A DNA stretch of 58,065 nt. It comes from Lachnoclostridium sp. UBA3320. Its GTDB lineage: Bacteria > Bacillota > Clostridia > Lachnospirales > Lachnospiraceae. The stretch lies in assembly GCA_002361175.1 (NCBI GenBank), contig DESG01000018.1:1-58065 (forward strand), read 5' to 3'. Every line of letters starts with the position of its first letter. The stretch's first letter is position 1. This document shows, piece by piece, positions 41,258-50,794 of the stretch. Under the pieces are notes generated by a model, which worked only from the letters and a program-made list of their open reading frames with translations, was not told where the DNA came from and searched no databases. A program made the position numbers and the translations under genes.

Positions 41258-41812
41258 ATGCTGGTTACATATACAACAAACAGATTATCTCTAAACATTT
41301 TACATCCATCTATGGCAAGCATGGTGTTAGATTTTTATATTGAAAACAAATTTTTTTTAGAACCGCATGAGCCAGCACGCACAAAAAATTTCTATACATT
41401 TGAATATCAGCGTTCTAATTTGTCTTGTGAATATAATGCATTTATAAGGCAGTCTTATATAAGATACTGGATATCTCTTAAAAGCTGTCCAGATAAGCTT
41501 ATTGGCACAGTCTGCTTTAGCAATATTCTTAAAGAACCATTTACCAGTTGTATAATAGGGTATAAACTTGGCGAACAATACTGCAGTAAAGGATATATGC
41601 AGGAAGCGTTAGCCAAGCTTATCCCAACCATATGTAAAGAACTTTCAATACATCGGATTGAAGCAATGGTCATGCCTAGAAACAAGCCATCAATAAATCT
41701 TCTTAACCGTCTTCATTTTATAGAGGAGGGTTATCTTCATTCATTTGCTCAGATAAATGGACTGTGGGAAGATCATATTTTATATACATATATAAATCCT
41801 GATATTGTATAA
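41258..41812 (+). CDS. GNAT acetyltransferase, RimJ/RimL type
   Basis: 184 residues. N-terminal LVTYTTNRLSLNIL, a central LIGTVCFSNI strand, the acetyl-CoA-binding region YKLGEQYCSKGYMQEAL (a Q-x-x-G-x-[GA]-like loop reading EQYCSKGYM, about 110), and MPRNKPSINLLNRLHFIEEGYL (the usual N-x-x-S-x-x-x-x-x-K/R-x-GF-x-x-EG pattern) identify an N-acetyltransferase of the ribosomal-protein/aminoacyl type. The substrate is not predictable. AAAGGTGG precedes the ATG. It converges on the next gene with only 1 bp between stop codons. Confidence 0.8.
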   Translation: MLVTYTTNRLSLNILHPSMASMVLDFYIENKFFLEPHEPARTKNFYTFEYQRSNLSCEYNAFIRQSYIRYWISLKSCPDKLIGTVCFSNILKEPFTSCIIGYKLGEQYCSKGYMQEALAKLIPTICKELSIHRIEAMVMPRNKPSINLLNRLHFIEEGYLHSFAQINGLWEDHILYTYINPDIV

Positions 41813-41813
41813 T

Positions 41814-42980
41814 TTATACATGTATTTCTGTAAACCAATACCCAAATACCCCATACATAGTCTTTCCAGGTCCTATAGGCTGGAACTCATTAAATGAAAA
41901 ACTTGCAGCTTTTTTACTTTCTTCTTCACTGTATATTCCAGGTACACCTAAAGCATAGCAGCCTCTATTAAGACGTGCAAAAATCAGATGTTTATAGCAG
42001 TAATACCCATGCAGCAAAAATCTATTGTTGGCAAAAGCCCACAAGCGTATAGGCATACAGCCTATATCTTTTGGTTCTATTCTGACACTTTCTTCTATAT
42101 CACCTGACTTAAAAGGGTACATAACAGGAAAATTTTTTAGAATACGCATTCCAAAGTCTTCATCATTTTTTTTATAGTTTTTAAACGGACATGCGCCACA
42201 AGCATAAGTTGGTTTGTCTTCTGCTCTTATATCCTGTGTTCTTACATCAGCGTCAGACTCTACATCTGTTATCTGTATACTTGCATCATCAACATCATTA
42301 GTATCATTTACACTGTCTTTTAATCCTTGCTTATCTGTGCTATCTTGGTTTACTTTATCTTGCTCTTTGCTTTCTATAGTTTCACTCTCCACCTCCTCAT
42401 TTGCACTGTCTTTAGGTTTTACACTACTTTCTGTTTCTTTATTTTCTGTACTATTTTTAATATCTTCCAATATATTTGTACTGTTTTTATTATTTACATC
42501 TTTTTTGCTGCTATTTAACATATTAATCTTTTCACCTATATAAATGTTTTCATTAGTCCATGTTGTAGCATAGTATTCCTTATCACTTATATAGATTATA
42601 GCTCCATCAAAATCACTAGCAGGATATCCACTTGAGCAGACGTCATCTGCATTAGTAACAGCTTTAATTTGTAAATTTCCAGAGTATGCAAGAAGTTTTC
42701 CTATGCTTATATACATCATACCCGATGATTTTTGCTTAAAAAGCCATACTTCGGGCATAAAATTAGTTTTAATAGCCCTCATCTGCACCGCAATTCTGCA
42801 CTGTCTGCCCTTCTGCTCAAGTCTCACATAACCTATGTTCTGCCCTTTCTCACCGTCTAAATACTGGTAAAGATACGACACAATCCGCCTGTACTGACTC
42901 ATCAAATCCCTCCATTCCATCCTTGCTTTAAAGCGTGTGTCAAACGCCAGAAAGCCATCCCACATCTGATTTATATTCAT
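41814..42980 (-). CDS. DUF6128-like protein with low-complexity insert
   Basis: 388 residues. The N-terminal part (about 1-150; MNINQMWDGFLAFDTRFKARMEWRDL, GYVRLEQKGRQCRIAVQM) is a compact beta-rich domain. Residues about 155-265 are a Ser/Asn/Asp/Glu-rich, repetitive disordered linker. The C-terminal part (about 270-388) starts with a Cys pair (YACGACPFKN) and ends in FGYWFTEIHV. It matches what I recall of the Lachnospiraceae DUF6128 family, whose function is unknown. No signal peptide. The Cys pair could bind metal. Confidence 0.6.
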   Translation of the reverse strand: MNINQMWDGFLAFDTRFKARMEWRDLMSQYRRIVSYLYQYLDGEKGQNIGYVRLEQKGRQCRIAVQMRAIKTNFMPEVWLFKQKSSGMMYISIGKLLAYSGNLQIKAVTNADDVCSSGYPASDFDGAIIYISDKEYYATTWTNENIYIGEKINMLNSSKKDVNNKNSTNILEDIKNSTENKETESSVKPKDSANEEVESETIESKEQDKVNQDSTDKQGLKDSVNDTNDVDDASIQITDVESDADVRTQDIRAEDKPTYACGACPFKNYKKNDEDFGMRILKNFPVMYPFKSGDIEESVRIEPKDIGCMPIRLWAFANNRFLLHGYYCYKHLIFARLNRGCYALGVPGIYSEEESKKAASFSFNEFQPIGPGKTMYGVFGYWFTEIHV

Positions 42981-43007
42981 TTACCATTATAATTTAGAAC
43001 TAGAAAT

Positions 43008-43035
43008 TTGATTTTTTTTCTTAGAGTGTTATACT
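43008..43035 (+). promoter_or_regulatory. promoter of the Mrp/ApbC gene
   Basis: TTGATT (43008-43013), a 16-base spacer and TATACT (43030-43035), then a leader of about 34 bases to the ATG. Confidence 0.55.
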
Positions 43036-43075
43036 ATATTTATATAAACAATTAATTTCTATTAGGAGGATTATT

Positions 43076-43903
43076 ATGAGTGATGAAACATGTAACCATG
43101 ACTGTTCCAACTGCAGTGCATCTTGCGAAAGCAGAGACCCTCAAAGCTTACTAGAAAAGCCACACAAAGATAGCAGCATTAAAAAAGTTATAGGCGTTAT
43201 AAGCGGTAAAGGAGGCGTAGGTAAATCTATGGTTTCTTCTATGCTTGCAGCCAGTTTCCAGAAAAAAGGATATCATACTGCTGTTCTTGATGCTGATGTT
43301 ACAGGTCCATCTATTCCAAAAGCATTTGGAATAACTGAGCGTGCAATGGGTGACGAGGACGGCATTTACCCTGTTTTTAGCAAAACAGGAGTACAAGTTA
43401 TGTCTGTGAATCTTTTGCTTGAAAACACCACCGACCCTGTTATATGGCGTGGCCCTGTTATAGCAGGAACTGTTAAACAGTTCTGGCAAGATGTTATATG
43501 GAAAGACGTTGACTATATGTTTGTTGATATGCCACCAGGAACAGGTGATGTTGCTCTTACAGTATTTCAGTCTATACCTGTAGATGGCATAATTATCGTA
43601 ACCTCACCACAAGAGCTTGTGTCTATGATAGTATCAAAGGCAGTTAAGATGGCGCAGCTTATGAATGTGCCAATTATTGGCATAATCGAAAATATGAGTT
43701 ATGTACAATGTCCACACTGTGGTGAACACATTGAAATATTTGGTAAAAGCCATTTAGATGAAGTTGTTGCACAGTATAGCTTATCTATACTTGGAAAAAT
43801 TCCTATGACACCAGAGATTGCTGCTGCAAGTGATAATGGCAGTATAGAAGACCTTGAACTTAGTTGGTTCAACGATGCAATTACTGCAATAGAAAATATA
43901 TAA
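43076..43903 (+). CDS. Mrp/NBP35-family iron-sulfur carrier ATPase
   Basis: 275 residues. The N-terminus has a Cys cluster (TCNHDCSNCSASC, Cys at about 6, 10, 13, 17) as in NBP35-type members. The deviant Walker A GKGGVGKS lies at about 43-50, Walker B/switch motifs include YMFVDMPPGTGD, and the CxxC that bridges an Fe-S cluster is YVQCPHCG (about 212-215). These dimeric P-loop ATPases assemble and hand over [4Fe-4S] clusters. AGGAGG precedes the ATG. It is monocistronic, with its own promoter and a hairpin after the stop. Confidence 0.92.
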   Translation: MSDETCNHDCSNCSASCESRDPQSLLEKPHKDSSIKKVIGVISGKGGVGKSMVSSMLAASFQKKGYHTAVLDADVTGPSIPKAFGITERAMGDEDGIYPVFSKTGVQVMSVNLLLENTTDPVIWRGPVIAGTVKQFWQDVIWKDVDYMFVDMPPGTGDVALTVFQSIPVDGIIIVTSPQELVSMIVSKAVKMAQLMNVPIIGIIENMSYVQCPHCGEHIEIFGKSHLDEVVAQYSLSILGKIPMTPEIAAASDNGSIEDLELSWFNDAITAIENI

Positions 43904-43936
43904 GACAAAATAATTTCACTGATATTTTTACAATAA

Positions 43937-43964
43937 AACAGGCATCATATATACGGTGCCTGTT
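43937..43964. terminator. hairpin between Mrp/ApbC and MYG1 genes
   Basis: AACAGGCA (43937-43944) and TGCCTGTT (43957-43964) form a perfect 8-bp stem with a 12-base loop between convergent genes. The following tract is only moderately T-rich. Confidence 0.65.
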
Positions 43965-43977
43965 AATTTATATTGTT

Positions 43978-44826
43978 TTACTGCTGATTTGCTGCAATTT
44001 TTGCCGCCATTATAGCGTCCTTTTCTTCATCAGCCACTATAAGAAATGCATTTGGGTGACAAAAATGTAGTGTAGGTATACCTGTAATCTTTACAAGCTC
44101 GTCTGCCTCTTTGCCACACCATTCCTTTGGGAAAGGACAAACAAGTGTTTTGTCGTTTATACTTACAGGCACTCCTTGTGCACTATAACCACCTCTAGAT
44201 GATGGATAGACCACAAATTTATAAGAACTTCCTGCAACTACACCTTTCCATGGTGCAAACTTTGGGAGTACAAGTACAGTTCCATCACACTCCGACATTG
44301 CTTTTTCAACAAGATTTCGTGCTCTTTCTATTCCTGCTACAGATTTAAAATGATTGTCAAGAATCTGTTTTGCAAAATCTACGGCTTTCCAGAAACACTT
44401 ATCATATGACTCATTTTTATCCCAGCCTGGATTAAATTCATCTATAATATTTGCAAGCAAATTATCTTTGCCCGTATTATCTGATTCATCAAGAGGCTGT
44501 ATAAATTTTGCATCAAACTTTGCCGCCTCTTCTTCACTGCCAATATAATATGCACCAAACTCACGCCATATAAGTCCAAATGCAGCATACGGACAGCCAT
44601 TGTGGCGATATTCTTTATCATTTTGATGATGGTCAAACTTCCCCCTGCCAATATCGTATACAATGCCATCAAAATTTTTTGGAACTTCAAATCCTCTGTA
44701 AATCTTAATCTCTGGATTTAGAAGTTTTAAAAAAGCTGTTGCAAATACATCATCTGAATGAAATCTACTTCCATGCGTAAACCCACGTAAAGGTATGTCC
44801 ATTATTTCTTTATCTTTATTATCCAT
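43978..44826 (-). CDS. MYG1-family (UPF0160) metal-dependent hydrolase
   Basis: 282 residues, DHH-like. Conserved motifs: THGSRFHSDDVFATAFL (about 14-30), GIVYDIGRGKFDHHQND (about 51-67), AAFGLIWREFG (about 75-85), LPKFAPWKGVV and FCHPNAFLIVAD. Eukaryotic MYG1 is a 3'-5' RNA exonuclease of mitochondria and nucleolus; bacterial members are little studied, and nucleic acid or nucleotide hydrolysis is the reasonable inference. It starts 12 bp after icd on the same strand and may be cotranscribed. Confidence 0.88.
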   Translation of the reverse strand: MDNKDKEIMDIPLRGFTHGSRFHSDDVFATAFLKLLNPEIKIYRGFEVPKNFDGIVYDIGRGKFDHHQNDKEYRHNGCPYAAFGLIWREFGAYYIGSEEEAAKFDAKFIQPLDESDNTGKDNLLANIIDEFNPGWDKNESYDKCFWKAVDFAKQILDNHFKSVAGIERARNLVEKAMSECDGTVLVLPKFAPWKGVVAGSSYKFVVYPSSRGGYSAQGVPVSINDKTLVCPFPKEWCGKEADELVKITGIPTLHFCHPNAFLIVADEEKDAIMAAKIAANQQ

Positions 44827-44838
44827 AATTCCTGCCTA

Positions 44839-46044
44839 TTACATAGACTCAAGGTTCTGTCTTATTGCCTTGATAAAGTCCTCACTATTTAAAATAGTAA
44901 CATCGTCAAGAGTTGTCATAAGTGATAAATCTTTAGTCATTTTACCTGACTCAATCGTTTTTAATGTGGCGTTTTCTAGCTTATCTGTAAATTCTATAAG
45001 CTCTAAAAGGTTGTCAAGTTCTCCACGTTTGCGCAAAGCACCTGTCCATGCAAATATCGTAGCTACAGAATTAGTAGAAGTTTCTTCTCCTTTAAGGTGT
45101 TTATAATAGTGTCTTTGAACTGTACCATGTGCTGCTTCATATTCGTATACACCATCTGGGGACACAAGAACTGATGTCATCATTGCAAGTGAACCACACG
45201 CAGAAGAAACCATATCACTCATAACATCTCCATCATAATTTTTACATGCCCATATTATTCCTCCCTTAGACCTCATAATACGTGCAACTGCGTCATCAAT
45301 AAGAGTATAGAAATATTCTATGCCAGCTTCTTCAAACTTATCCTTAAATTCATTGTCATATACTTCTTGGAAGATATCCTTAAAGTTATGGTCATAAACT
45401 TTTGAAATAGTGTCTTTAGTGGCAAACCACAAATCTTGCTTTGTATCAAGAGCATAAGCAAAACATGACTTTGCAAAACTAGTAATGGATTTGTCAGTGT
45501 TATGTATGCCTTGTATTACGCCACTTCCAGTAAATTCATGTATAGTTTTTCTTATCTCTTTACCATCAACTCCTGTAAACACAAGCTCTGCCCTGCCTGC
45601 ACCTGGAACTTTAATTTCTGTATTTTTATATACATCACCATATGCATGTCTTGCAAGTGTAATAGGCTTTTCCCAGTTCTTAACACATGGTTCAATACCT
45701 TTTACTTTAATAGGAGTGCGAAAGACAGTGCCATCAAGAGCAGCCCTTATAGTGCCATTAGGAGATTTCCACATTTCTTTTAAATCATATTCATTCATTC
45801 TGGCAGCGTTAGGTGTAATAGTAGCACATTTTACTGCAACACCATATTTTTTAGTTGCCTCAGCCGAGTCAAGCGTAACCTTATCGTCAGTTTCATTGCG
45901 GTATTTAAGTCCAAGGTCATAATACTCAGTCTTTAAATCAATGAAAGGAAGAATCAATTCGTCCTTAATCATCTTCCAAAGAATACGCGTCATTTCATCC
46001 CCATCCATCTCAACAAGAGGGGTTGTCATTTTAATTTTACCCAT
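44839..46044 (-). CDS. icd: NADP-dependent isocitrate dehydrogenase (eukaryote-like type)
   Basis: 401 residues. It converts isocitrate to 2-oxoglutarate. Motifs: TPLVEMDGDEMTRILW, the substrate Ser region WKSPNGTIRAALDGTVFR, PITLARHAYGDVYK, LIDDAVARIMRSKGGIIWACKNYDGDVMSD with metal-ligand Asp residues, and GTVQRHY. The length and the MDGDEMTR start place it with the eukaryotic-like homodimeric class rather than the E. coli class. It probably supplies 2-oxoglutarate and NADPH for glutamate synthesis in an incomplete citrate cycle. GAGGAATAA precedes the ATG; promoter at 46079-46108. Confidence 0.95.
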   Translation of the reverse strand: MGKIKMTTPLVEMDGDEMTRILWKMIKDELILPFIDLKTEYYDLGLKYRNETDDKVTLDSAEATKKYGVAVKCATITPNAARMNEYDLKEMWKSPNGTIRAALDGTVFRTPIKVKGIEPCVKNWEKPITLARHAYGDVYKNTEIKVPGAGRAELVFTGVDGKEIRKTIHEFTGSGVIQGIHNTDKSITSFAKSCFAYALDTKQDLWFATKDTISKVYDHNFKDIFQEVYDNEFKDKFEEAGIEYFYTLIDDAVARIMRSKGGIIWACKNYDGDVMSDMVSSACGSLAMMTSVLVSPDGVYEYEAAHGTVQRHYYKHLKGEETSTNSVATIFAWTGALRKRGELDNLLELIEFTDKLENATLKTIESGKMTKDLSLMTTLDDVTILNSEDFIKAIRQNLESM

Positions 46045-46078
46045 ATTTATTCCTCCATTTCATTTAATATGCTCTCCT

Positions 46079-46108
46079 ATTGTACCACGAAAGTAAAAGA
46101 AAATACAA
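46079..46108 (-). promoter_or_regulatory. promoter of icd
   Basis: On the minus strand TTGTAT (46108-46103), an 18-base spacer and TACAAT (46084-46079). Confidence 0.5.
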
Positions 46109-46116
46109 TATTAATA

Positions 46117-46145
46117 TTGACTTATTTTGCGACGTATGATATTAT
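46117..46145 (+). promoter_or_regulatory. promoter of the four-repeat Ig-like gene
   Basis: TTGACT (46117-46122), a 17-base spacer and TATTAT (46140-46145). The leader to the ATG at 46245 is about 93 bases. Confidence 0.5.
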
Positions 46146-46244
46146 GAATAAAGTATAACATCTCTTTTAGACCATATGGCACTAAAGTCTAAGTATGTTT
46201 AAAGTTAAATCCATATTTTCCAATTTTTATAGGAGGCACTATTT

Positions 46245-47258
46245 ATGGATAGAAAACATATTATATGGCATACTTTTAAACCAATTATTCTCTTATTATT
46301 AGCAATATTTACTAATTTTACAACAGCAACACATGCTTCTGCTAAGCTTGCACCTATGATTCTACTTTCTGACTACGAAAAAGAGATGAAAATAGGTGAA
46401 GAAGACTATCTGTACGCATATTCTTCTGATGGAAGAATACCAAAATTTAGCAGTTCTGACCGCAAAATTGCCACTGTAGATATATATGGCAAAATCACAG
46501 CTAAAAAACCTGGAAAGTGCACTATTACAGTAAAAGCATTTACTACAGAAGTGTATTGCAGTCTGAAAGTTTTAAAAACCCAGATTACACTTGATAAGAC
46601 ATATATATCTATTGAAAATAATGAAACTGTCAAACTTTCTACAGAAATCTCAGACAGTTCCATCCCAACATTTAAAAGCAATAAAAAAAGCGTTGCCATA
46701 GTTGATGATGATGGCAACATAACAGCCTGTAAGCCTGGAAGTGCAGTAATTACAGTAAAAGCTGGAAGTGCATCTGCAAACTGCACAATCAAAGTAAAAC
46801 AGCCCATCATAAAATTAGACAGGCTTTATAAAAGTCTTTACAGATGTCAAAGTTTTAAATTAAATGCAACTGTTTCATCAGGTACTATACCTGTCTGGAA
46901 ATCTAATAAAAAAAGTGTTGCCATTGTAGATGAAAATGGCAAAGTCACAGCAGTCAAACATGGCACAGCTCTTATTACAGCAAGTGCTGACGGAGTAAGT
47001 AAAACCTGTCAAGTTGTTGTAGAGCCACCTGTTATAAAACTTGACAATAATTCTATAACACTAAAACCTGGTGACACATCAAAGTTAGACATAACTATAT
47101 CTTCTGGCAATGCGCCTGTCTGGACTTCAAACAAAGATACTGTTGCAACAGTTGACCAGCTTGGCAATATATATGCTTTGGCAGCAGGCACTTGCACTAT
47201 AACAGCTGCTGAAGATGGAACAAAGGCCAAATGCACAGTACATGTAACAACCGATTAA
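46245..47258 (+). CDS. secreted protein with four bacterial Ig-like (BIG2) repeats
   Basis: 337 residues. A signal peptide (hydrophobic PIILLLLAIFTNFTTAT, cleavage near residue 31) is followed by four tandem modules of about 75 residues. Each has a W/F-x-S-N/D-x-x-x-A-x-V-D-x-x-G-x-I/V core: FSSSDRKIATVDIYGKI, FKSNKKSVAIVDDDGNI, WKSNKKSVAIVDENGKV and WTSNKDTVATVDQLGNI. Repeats 2 and 3 are the most alike, suggesting recent duplication. No LPXTG or membrane anchor is seen. BIG2 proteins act in adhesion or surface display. AGGAGG precedes the ATG; promoter at 46117. Confidence 0.82.
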   Translation: MDRKHIIWHTFKPIILLLLAIFTNFTTATHASAKLAPMILLSDYEKEMKIGEEDYLYAYSSDGRIPKFSSSDRKIATVDIYGKITAKKPGKCTITVKAFTTEVYCSLKVLKTQITLDKTYISIENNETVKLSTEISDSSIPTFKSNKKSVAIVDDDGNITACKPGSAVITVKAGSASANCTIKVKQPIIKLDRLYKSLYRCQSFKLNATVSSGTIPVWKSNKKSVAIVDENGKVTAVKHGTALITASADGVSKTCQVVVEPPVIKLDNNSITLKPGDTSKLDITISSGNAPVWTSNKDTVATVDQLGNIYALAAGTCTITAAEDGTKAKCTVHVTTD

Positions 47259-47302
47259 CTAAATGGATTTAACAAAATATAAGGTCTGTATTAAAAGAGA
47301 TG

Positions 47303-48223
47303 TTATATCTGCATAAACACATATTCATGCAACGCTTGTTTTACTTTTTCAAAATCACCATTTTCTGGACACTGTACTGCAATTAAAATTCCTTTTTCAG
47401 GCAGTACTGTAGTTACCTGTCCATAGAGACCATCAGCTCTGTAAGCTTTAGGATAAGGTGACATCCAAAACTGATAGCCATACCCACACCACCATATTTC
47501 TTTATCTTCAACAGGTACTGTGTCAATTTGTTTTGTTGTAGCTTCCTTTATCCAGTTACTATCAACAATTCTTTCACCATTCCACACACCATCTGCAAGG
47601 TACAACTGACCAAGTTTTATCATATCAGTCAGTGTCATAAACAACCCTCCACCACCAATAGGATGTCCCATAGGGTCGTTTTCCCACATTGGCCAGCCTT
47701 GACCAAGTTTTGAAAACATATGATGGTAAAGATATTCACCAAGCCTTTGCCCTGCTGCCTGTTCAATCATTCTTCCTGCCAATATACTATCTGTGGTAGA
47801 ATATACAAACCTTTCACCTGGCTCATATTCCATAGGAAGACTCATCATATATTCAAAATAATCTGGCATACCCTTGCCCTGTCTTCTGTCACTTCCCATA
47901 AGATAAGGCTGTCCAAAACCACTTGACATAGTGAGCAGATTTTTTAAAGTAATCTTTGATAAACGTGCATCTGCATCTGGTGAAACACACTCTTTAAATA
48001 AATCTACAAGCTTTGTATCTAGCGCAATAATGCCCTCACCTATAGCAATACCTACTGCTGTAGACATATAACTTTTTGTATGGGAATAAATATTTCTTGC
48101 TTGCTCTGGTATAAAATGATGCCTGAACAATATATTCTTTTCATCAGCAGCAACAATACCTTCGATAAAAAGCTTTCTATCTTTTGCATACTTGACAAAA
48201 TCTTTTAAAATTTTTTCTAACAT
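47303..48223 (-). CDS. serine hydrolase of the beta-lactamase/class C penicillin-binding family
   Basis: 306 residues. The nucleophile motif SHTK lies at residues 47-50 (IYSHTKSYMSTAVGIAIGEG), the YxN-like Tyr motif is VYSTTDS (near 145), and a Gly-rich region (PIGGGGLFMTLTDMIKLGQL) follows. No signal peptide, so it is cytoplasmic. Members cleave esters or amides of small substrates. As the last gene of the uronate locus, it may remove acyl decorations from imported oligosaccharides (inference). It starts 27 bp after the GH172 gene. Confidence 0.8.
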   Translation of the reverse strand: MLEKILKDFVKYAKDRKLFIEGIVAADEKNILFRHHFIPEQARNIYSHTKSYMSTAVGIAIGEGIIALDTKLVDLFKECVSPDADARLSKITLKNLLTMSSGFGQPYLMGSDRRQGKGMPDYFEYMMSLPMEYEPGERFVYSTTDSILAGRMIEQAAGQRLGEYLYHHMFSKLGQGWPMWENDPMGHPIGGGGLFMTLTDMIKLGQLYLADGVWNGERIVDSNWIKEATTKQIDTVPVEDKEIWWCGYGYQFWMSPYPKAYRADGLYGQVTTVLPEKGILIAVQCPENGDFEKVKQALHEYVFMQI

Positions 48224-48250
48224 TCTTTCTTATAACTCCTAACTGTATGA

Positions 48251-49357
48251 TTATCTTGGCCATCTGTCCTCTTTTGCTATAAGAGGTGCAAATGAAACAT
48301 GAGGCTCTGCCTGATACCAATATGCTACAGAAGACACATCATCCTGACGTTCAAAATTTCCTTTGTGGCAGGAGCCGATTTGTTGTATTGTTACTCTTAT
48401 ATCTTCATCAAAAAGCACAGGATCCATAATATGCCAACGATAAAATCCTCTTTGTGGCAATGTATCATCATTGTAATATAAACTGCGCATCTCTTCATCA
48501 TGTCGTGAATAATAAGGATAACCCATAAATGGAGTAGAATATGTGTTTTCTACTGTCTTTCCGTTACATTGTGTAGCAAAACTCCACGCACCGCCAAAGT
48601 AGTCCTCTGTTCCTGTACCACATATAGTAGGGTACTCATTGTCACCATCCAGATAAAACTTAATCTCTCCTTCGCCCCACCAATAACGTTCTAGCGTCGT
48701 AAGAGCTATATATGTTCCTACATAGTGACCTTTACCTTTGACCATATCTAAAATTGTATAATCTTTCTGCTTCTGTGTAATATACTCACGTCTCCATTGT
48801 GCATGAAAATATGCAATATCTTCTGGAATTTCCTCTGTGAGCAGATAGTCTACCTGATAAAAAAATCCAGAAATATCATATTCATGTTGATTCTCAAGTG
48901 TAATCTTTGCTTTCTTTTTAAATGGCATAGGAAAATAACAGTTCATTCCCCTTGACGGATTAACTACTATTGGTAATGAATTGACAATACAGCCACGTCC
49001 AAAACCACAACAGAAAAAATCCCCTAAAGGGGTTTCTACTGAAGGCATTTCTTCGTCATCCCAGTACATCCTTAATACTAAATCACGCAATACATAACAA
49101 TCTTGTTCAGTTCGCTGTGCAACAGTCATCCAAATATGTTGTATAATACCAGAATTTTCTATTTCTGCAAGTGTAACTATATCTCCTGCCTTTAATGTAC
49201 TTATACATGGCGACCCCTTTCTAGAAGGTCCAAGGCTACTTGATGCCATACCACCCTTACCCTTTTCACCATGGGGATTTTCACAATTAATTGCCCTGCT
49301 TTTTCCATGTTTTGCTAAAGGTAGTGCTCCAAGACTTCCCATAAATCCTTGATACAT
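48251..49357 (-). CDS. GH172-family (DUF2961) glycoside hydrolase
   Basis: 368 residues. DUF2961 features: a start region with GMASSSLGPSRKGSPCISTLKAGD, then IENSGIIQHIWMTV, LVLRMYWDDEEMPSVETPLGDFF, and GEGEIKFYLDGDNEYPTICGTGTEDYFGGAW with the catalytic acidic residues of the family. GH172 enzymes characterised so far act on fructofuranose or arabinofuranose linkages. No signal peptide, so it works inside the cell, presumably removing a furanose substituent from imported oligosaccharides. GGAGG precedes the ATG; 14 bp separate it from the MATE gene upstream. Confidence 0.82.
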   Translation of the reverse strand: MYQGFMGSLGALPLAKHGKSRAINCENPHGEKGKGGMASSSLGPSRKGSPCISTLKAGDIVTLAEIENSGIIQHIWMTVAQRTEQDCYVLRDLVLRMYWDDEEMPSVETPLGDFFCCGFGRGCIVNSLPIVVNPSRGMNCYFPMPFKKKAKITLENQHEYDISGFFYQVDYLLTEEIPEDIAYFHAQWRREYITQKQKDYTILDMVKGKGHYVGTYIALTTLERYWWGEGEIKFYLDGDNEYPTICGTGTEDYFGGAWSFATQCNGKTVENTYSTPFMGYPYYSRHDEEMRSLYYNDDTLPQRGFYRWHIMDPVLFDEDIRVTIQQIGSCHKGNFERQDDVSSVAYWYQAEPHVSFAPLIAKEDRWPR

Positions 49358-49371
49358 AATTTTCCTCCTTA

Positions 49372-50715
49372 CTAATTTTCAAGCTTGCCTTTCTTATTCA
49401 GTATAATAAAATATGTAACATTAATCAATATTCCAAATACAGTTGCACATGGTGCAGCTAGTCCAATCATTGTAAGGCTTGCCTCTGGCTGTATGCTCAT
49501 AATATAAGACATTGGCAGGCGCACAAGGAATGTCTGTGCAATTCCTTGAATCATTACAAATACAGTTTTTGAATGTCCATTATAATATCCAATAAAACTA
49601 AATAAAATTGCAGTAACAGTTGCTTCTGGTGCAAAACCACGCAAATATTCTGCCGCACGCATAATAACCGCTGCATCATTTGAGAAAATTCCTGCAAGCA
49701 AATCTCCACGGAAAAATGAGAAAAATGTAATAAAAATACCAATGCTGCCGCCAATAAGCATTCCTGTAACCATTGCTTTTTTCGCACGCTTCTCTAGTCC
49801 TGCACCTACATTTTGTGCAACAAAAGATGCCATAGACTGCATAAGCGCACCTGGTACAAGCATTACAAAACTTACAATTTTATTCGCTACGCCATATCCA
49901 GATGAAGCATCAAGTCCAAGTCTATTAATAAATGCGCATAGTGCAAGAAAAGACAACTGTGTAAGGATTTCCTGAAATGCTATTGGAGTTCCAATTTTAA
50001 CGAACTTTTTAATTTCTGGGCTAAAACGGATATATTCTTTTTTCATTGTAAATGGAGGCTTGCGTTTTCTTATTATAATAATTGACAATATAACACTGAT
50101 AGCTTGCGCTATTACAGTTGCAAGTGCTGCTCCTGCAACATTCCATTTAAAAACTGCAATAAACAATAAGTCTCCTAATATATTTGCAATACATGCAATG
50201 CCAACAAAAACCAAAGGCATACTAGAATCTCCGATTCCTCGTGAAATGCTGCTGATTACATTATATGCAATAATGAAAAATATTCCTCCACCACAGATAC
50301 GAACATATAATACAGTTAAGTCAAGTGCCTCTTCTGGTGCCTGCATTAAAACTGCAAGTGGTCTTGCACACACCAGCATAATTACTGCAATAATTACTGA
50401 CAATAATATAAATAAGAAAATTGCACCTCCAACAACCTGTCCTACTTTATCTTCTTTCTTCTCTCCAAAATAGCGCCCCATTAAAACTGTGACGCCCATA
50501 GAAAGTCCTGTAATTGTAAATGTTACTAAATTAACTATACTGCTTCCTGTCGATACTCCTGAAATGCCTGCTGTTGTTCCAAACTGTCCCACTACTAGTA
50601 TATCAACTGCCCCATACATCGCTTGTAAAATCAGTGCACCTAAAATAGGAATCATAAATTTTAGTAATTTAGTAACAATATTGCCCTGAGTAAAATCATT
50701 TTTATTATCTGGCAT
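49372..50715 (-). CDS. MATE-family efflux transporter
   Basis: 447 residues with about twelve hydrophobic helices. MATE features: an N-terminal FMIPILGALILQAMYGAVDILVVGQF (helix 1, with the usual D), GVSTGSSIVNLVTFTITGLSMGVTVLMGRYFGEKK, and a similar second half. It would exchange Na+ or H+ for a cationic or polar compound. Inside a sugar locus it may export a toxic or surplus metabolite, or be a passenger. GGAAAGG precedes the ATG, and the gap to the upstream gene is 79 bp. Confidence 0.9.
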   Translation of the reverse strand: MPDNKNDFTQGNIVTKLLKFMIPILGALILQAMYGAVDILVVGQFGTTAGISGVSTGSSIVNLVTFTITGLSMGVTVLMGRYFGEKKEDKVGQVVGGAIFLFILLSVIIAVIMLVCARPLAVLMQAPEEALDLTVLYVRICGGGIFFIIAYNVISSISRGIGDSSMPLVFVGIACIANILGDLLFIAVFKWNVAGAALATVIAQAISVILSIIIIRKRKPPFTMKKEYIRFSPEIKKFVKIGTPIAFQEILTQLSFLALCAFINRLGLDASSGYGVANKIVSFVMLVPGALMQSMASFVAQNVGAGLEKRAKKAMVTGMLIGGSIGIFITFFSFFRGDLLAGIFSNDAAVIMRAAEYLRGFAPEATVTAILFSFIGYYNGHSKTVFVMIQGIAQTFLVRLPMSYIMSIQPEASLTMIGLAAPCATVFGILINVTYFIILNKKGKLEN

Positions 50716-50794
50716 ATTTTATTTTTCCTTTCCAGTTTTATCCTTTTGTATATATTTTACATAATTTTTTAATTTTTTTCAATAGTTAATCTAA

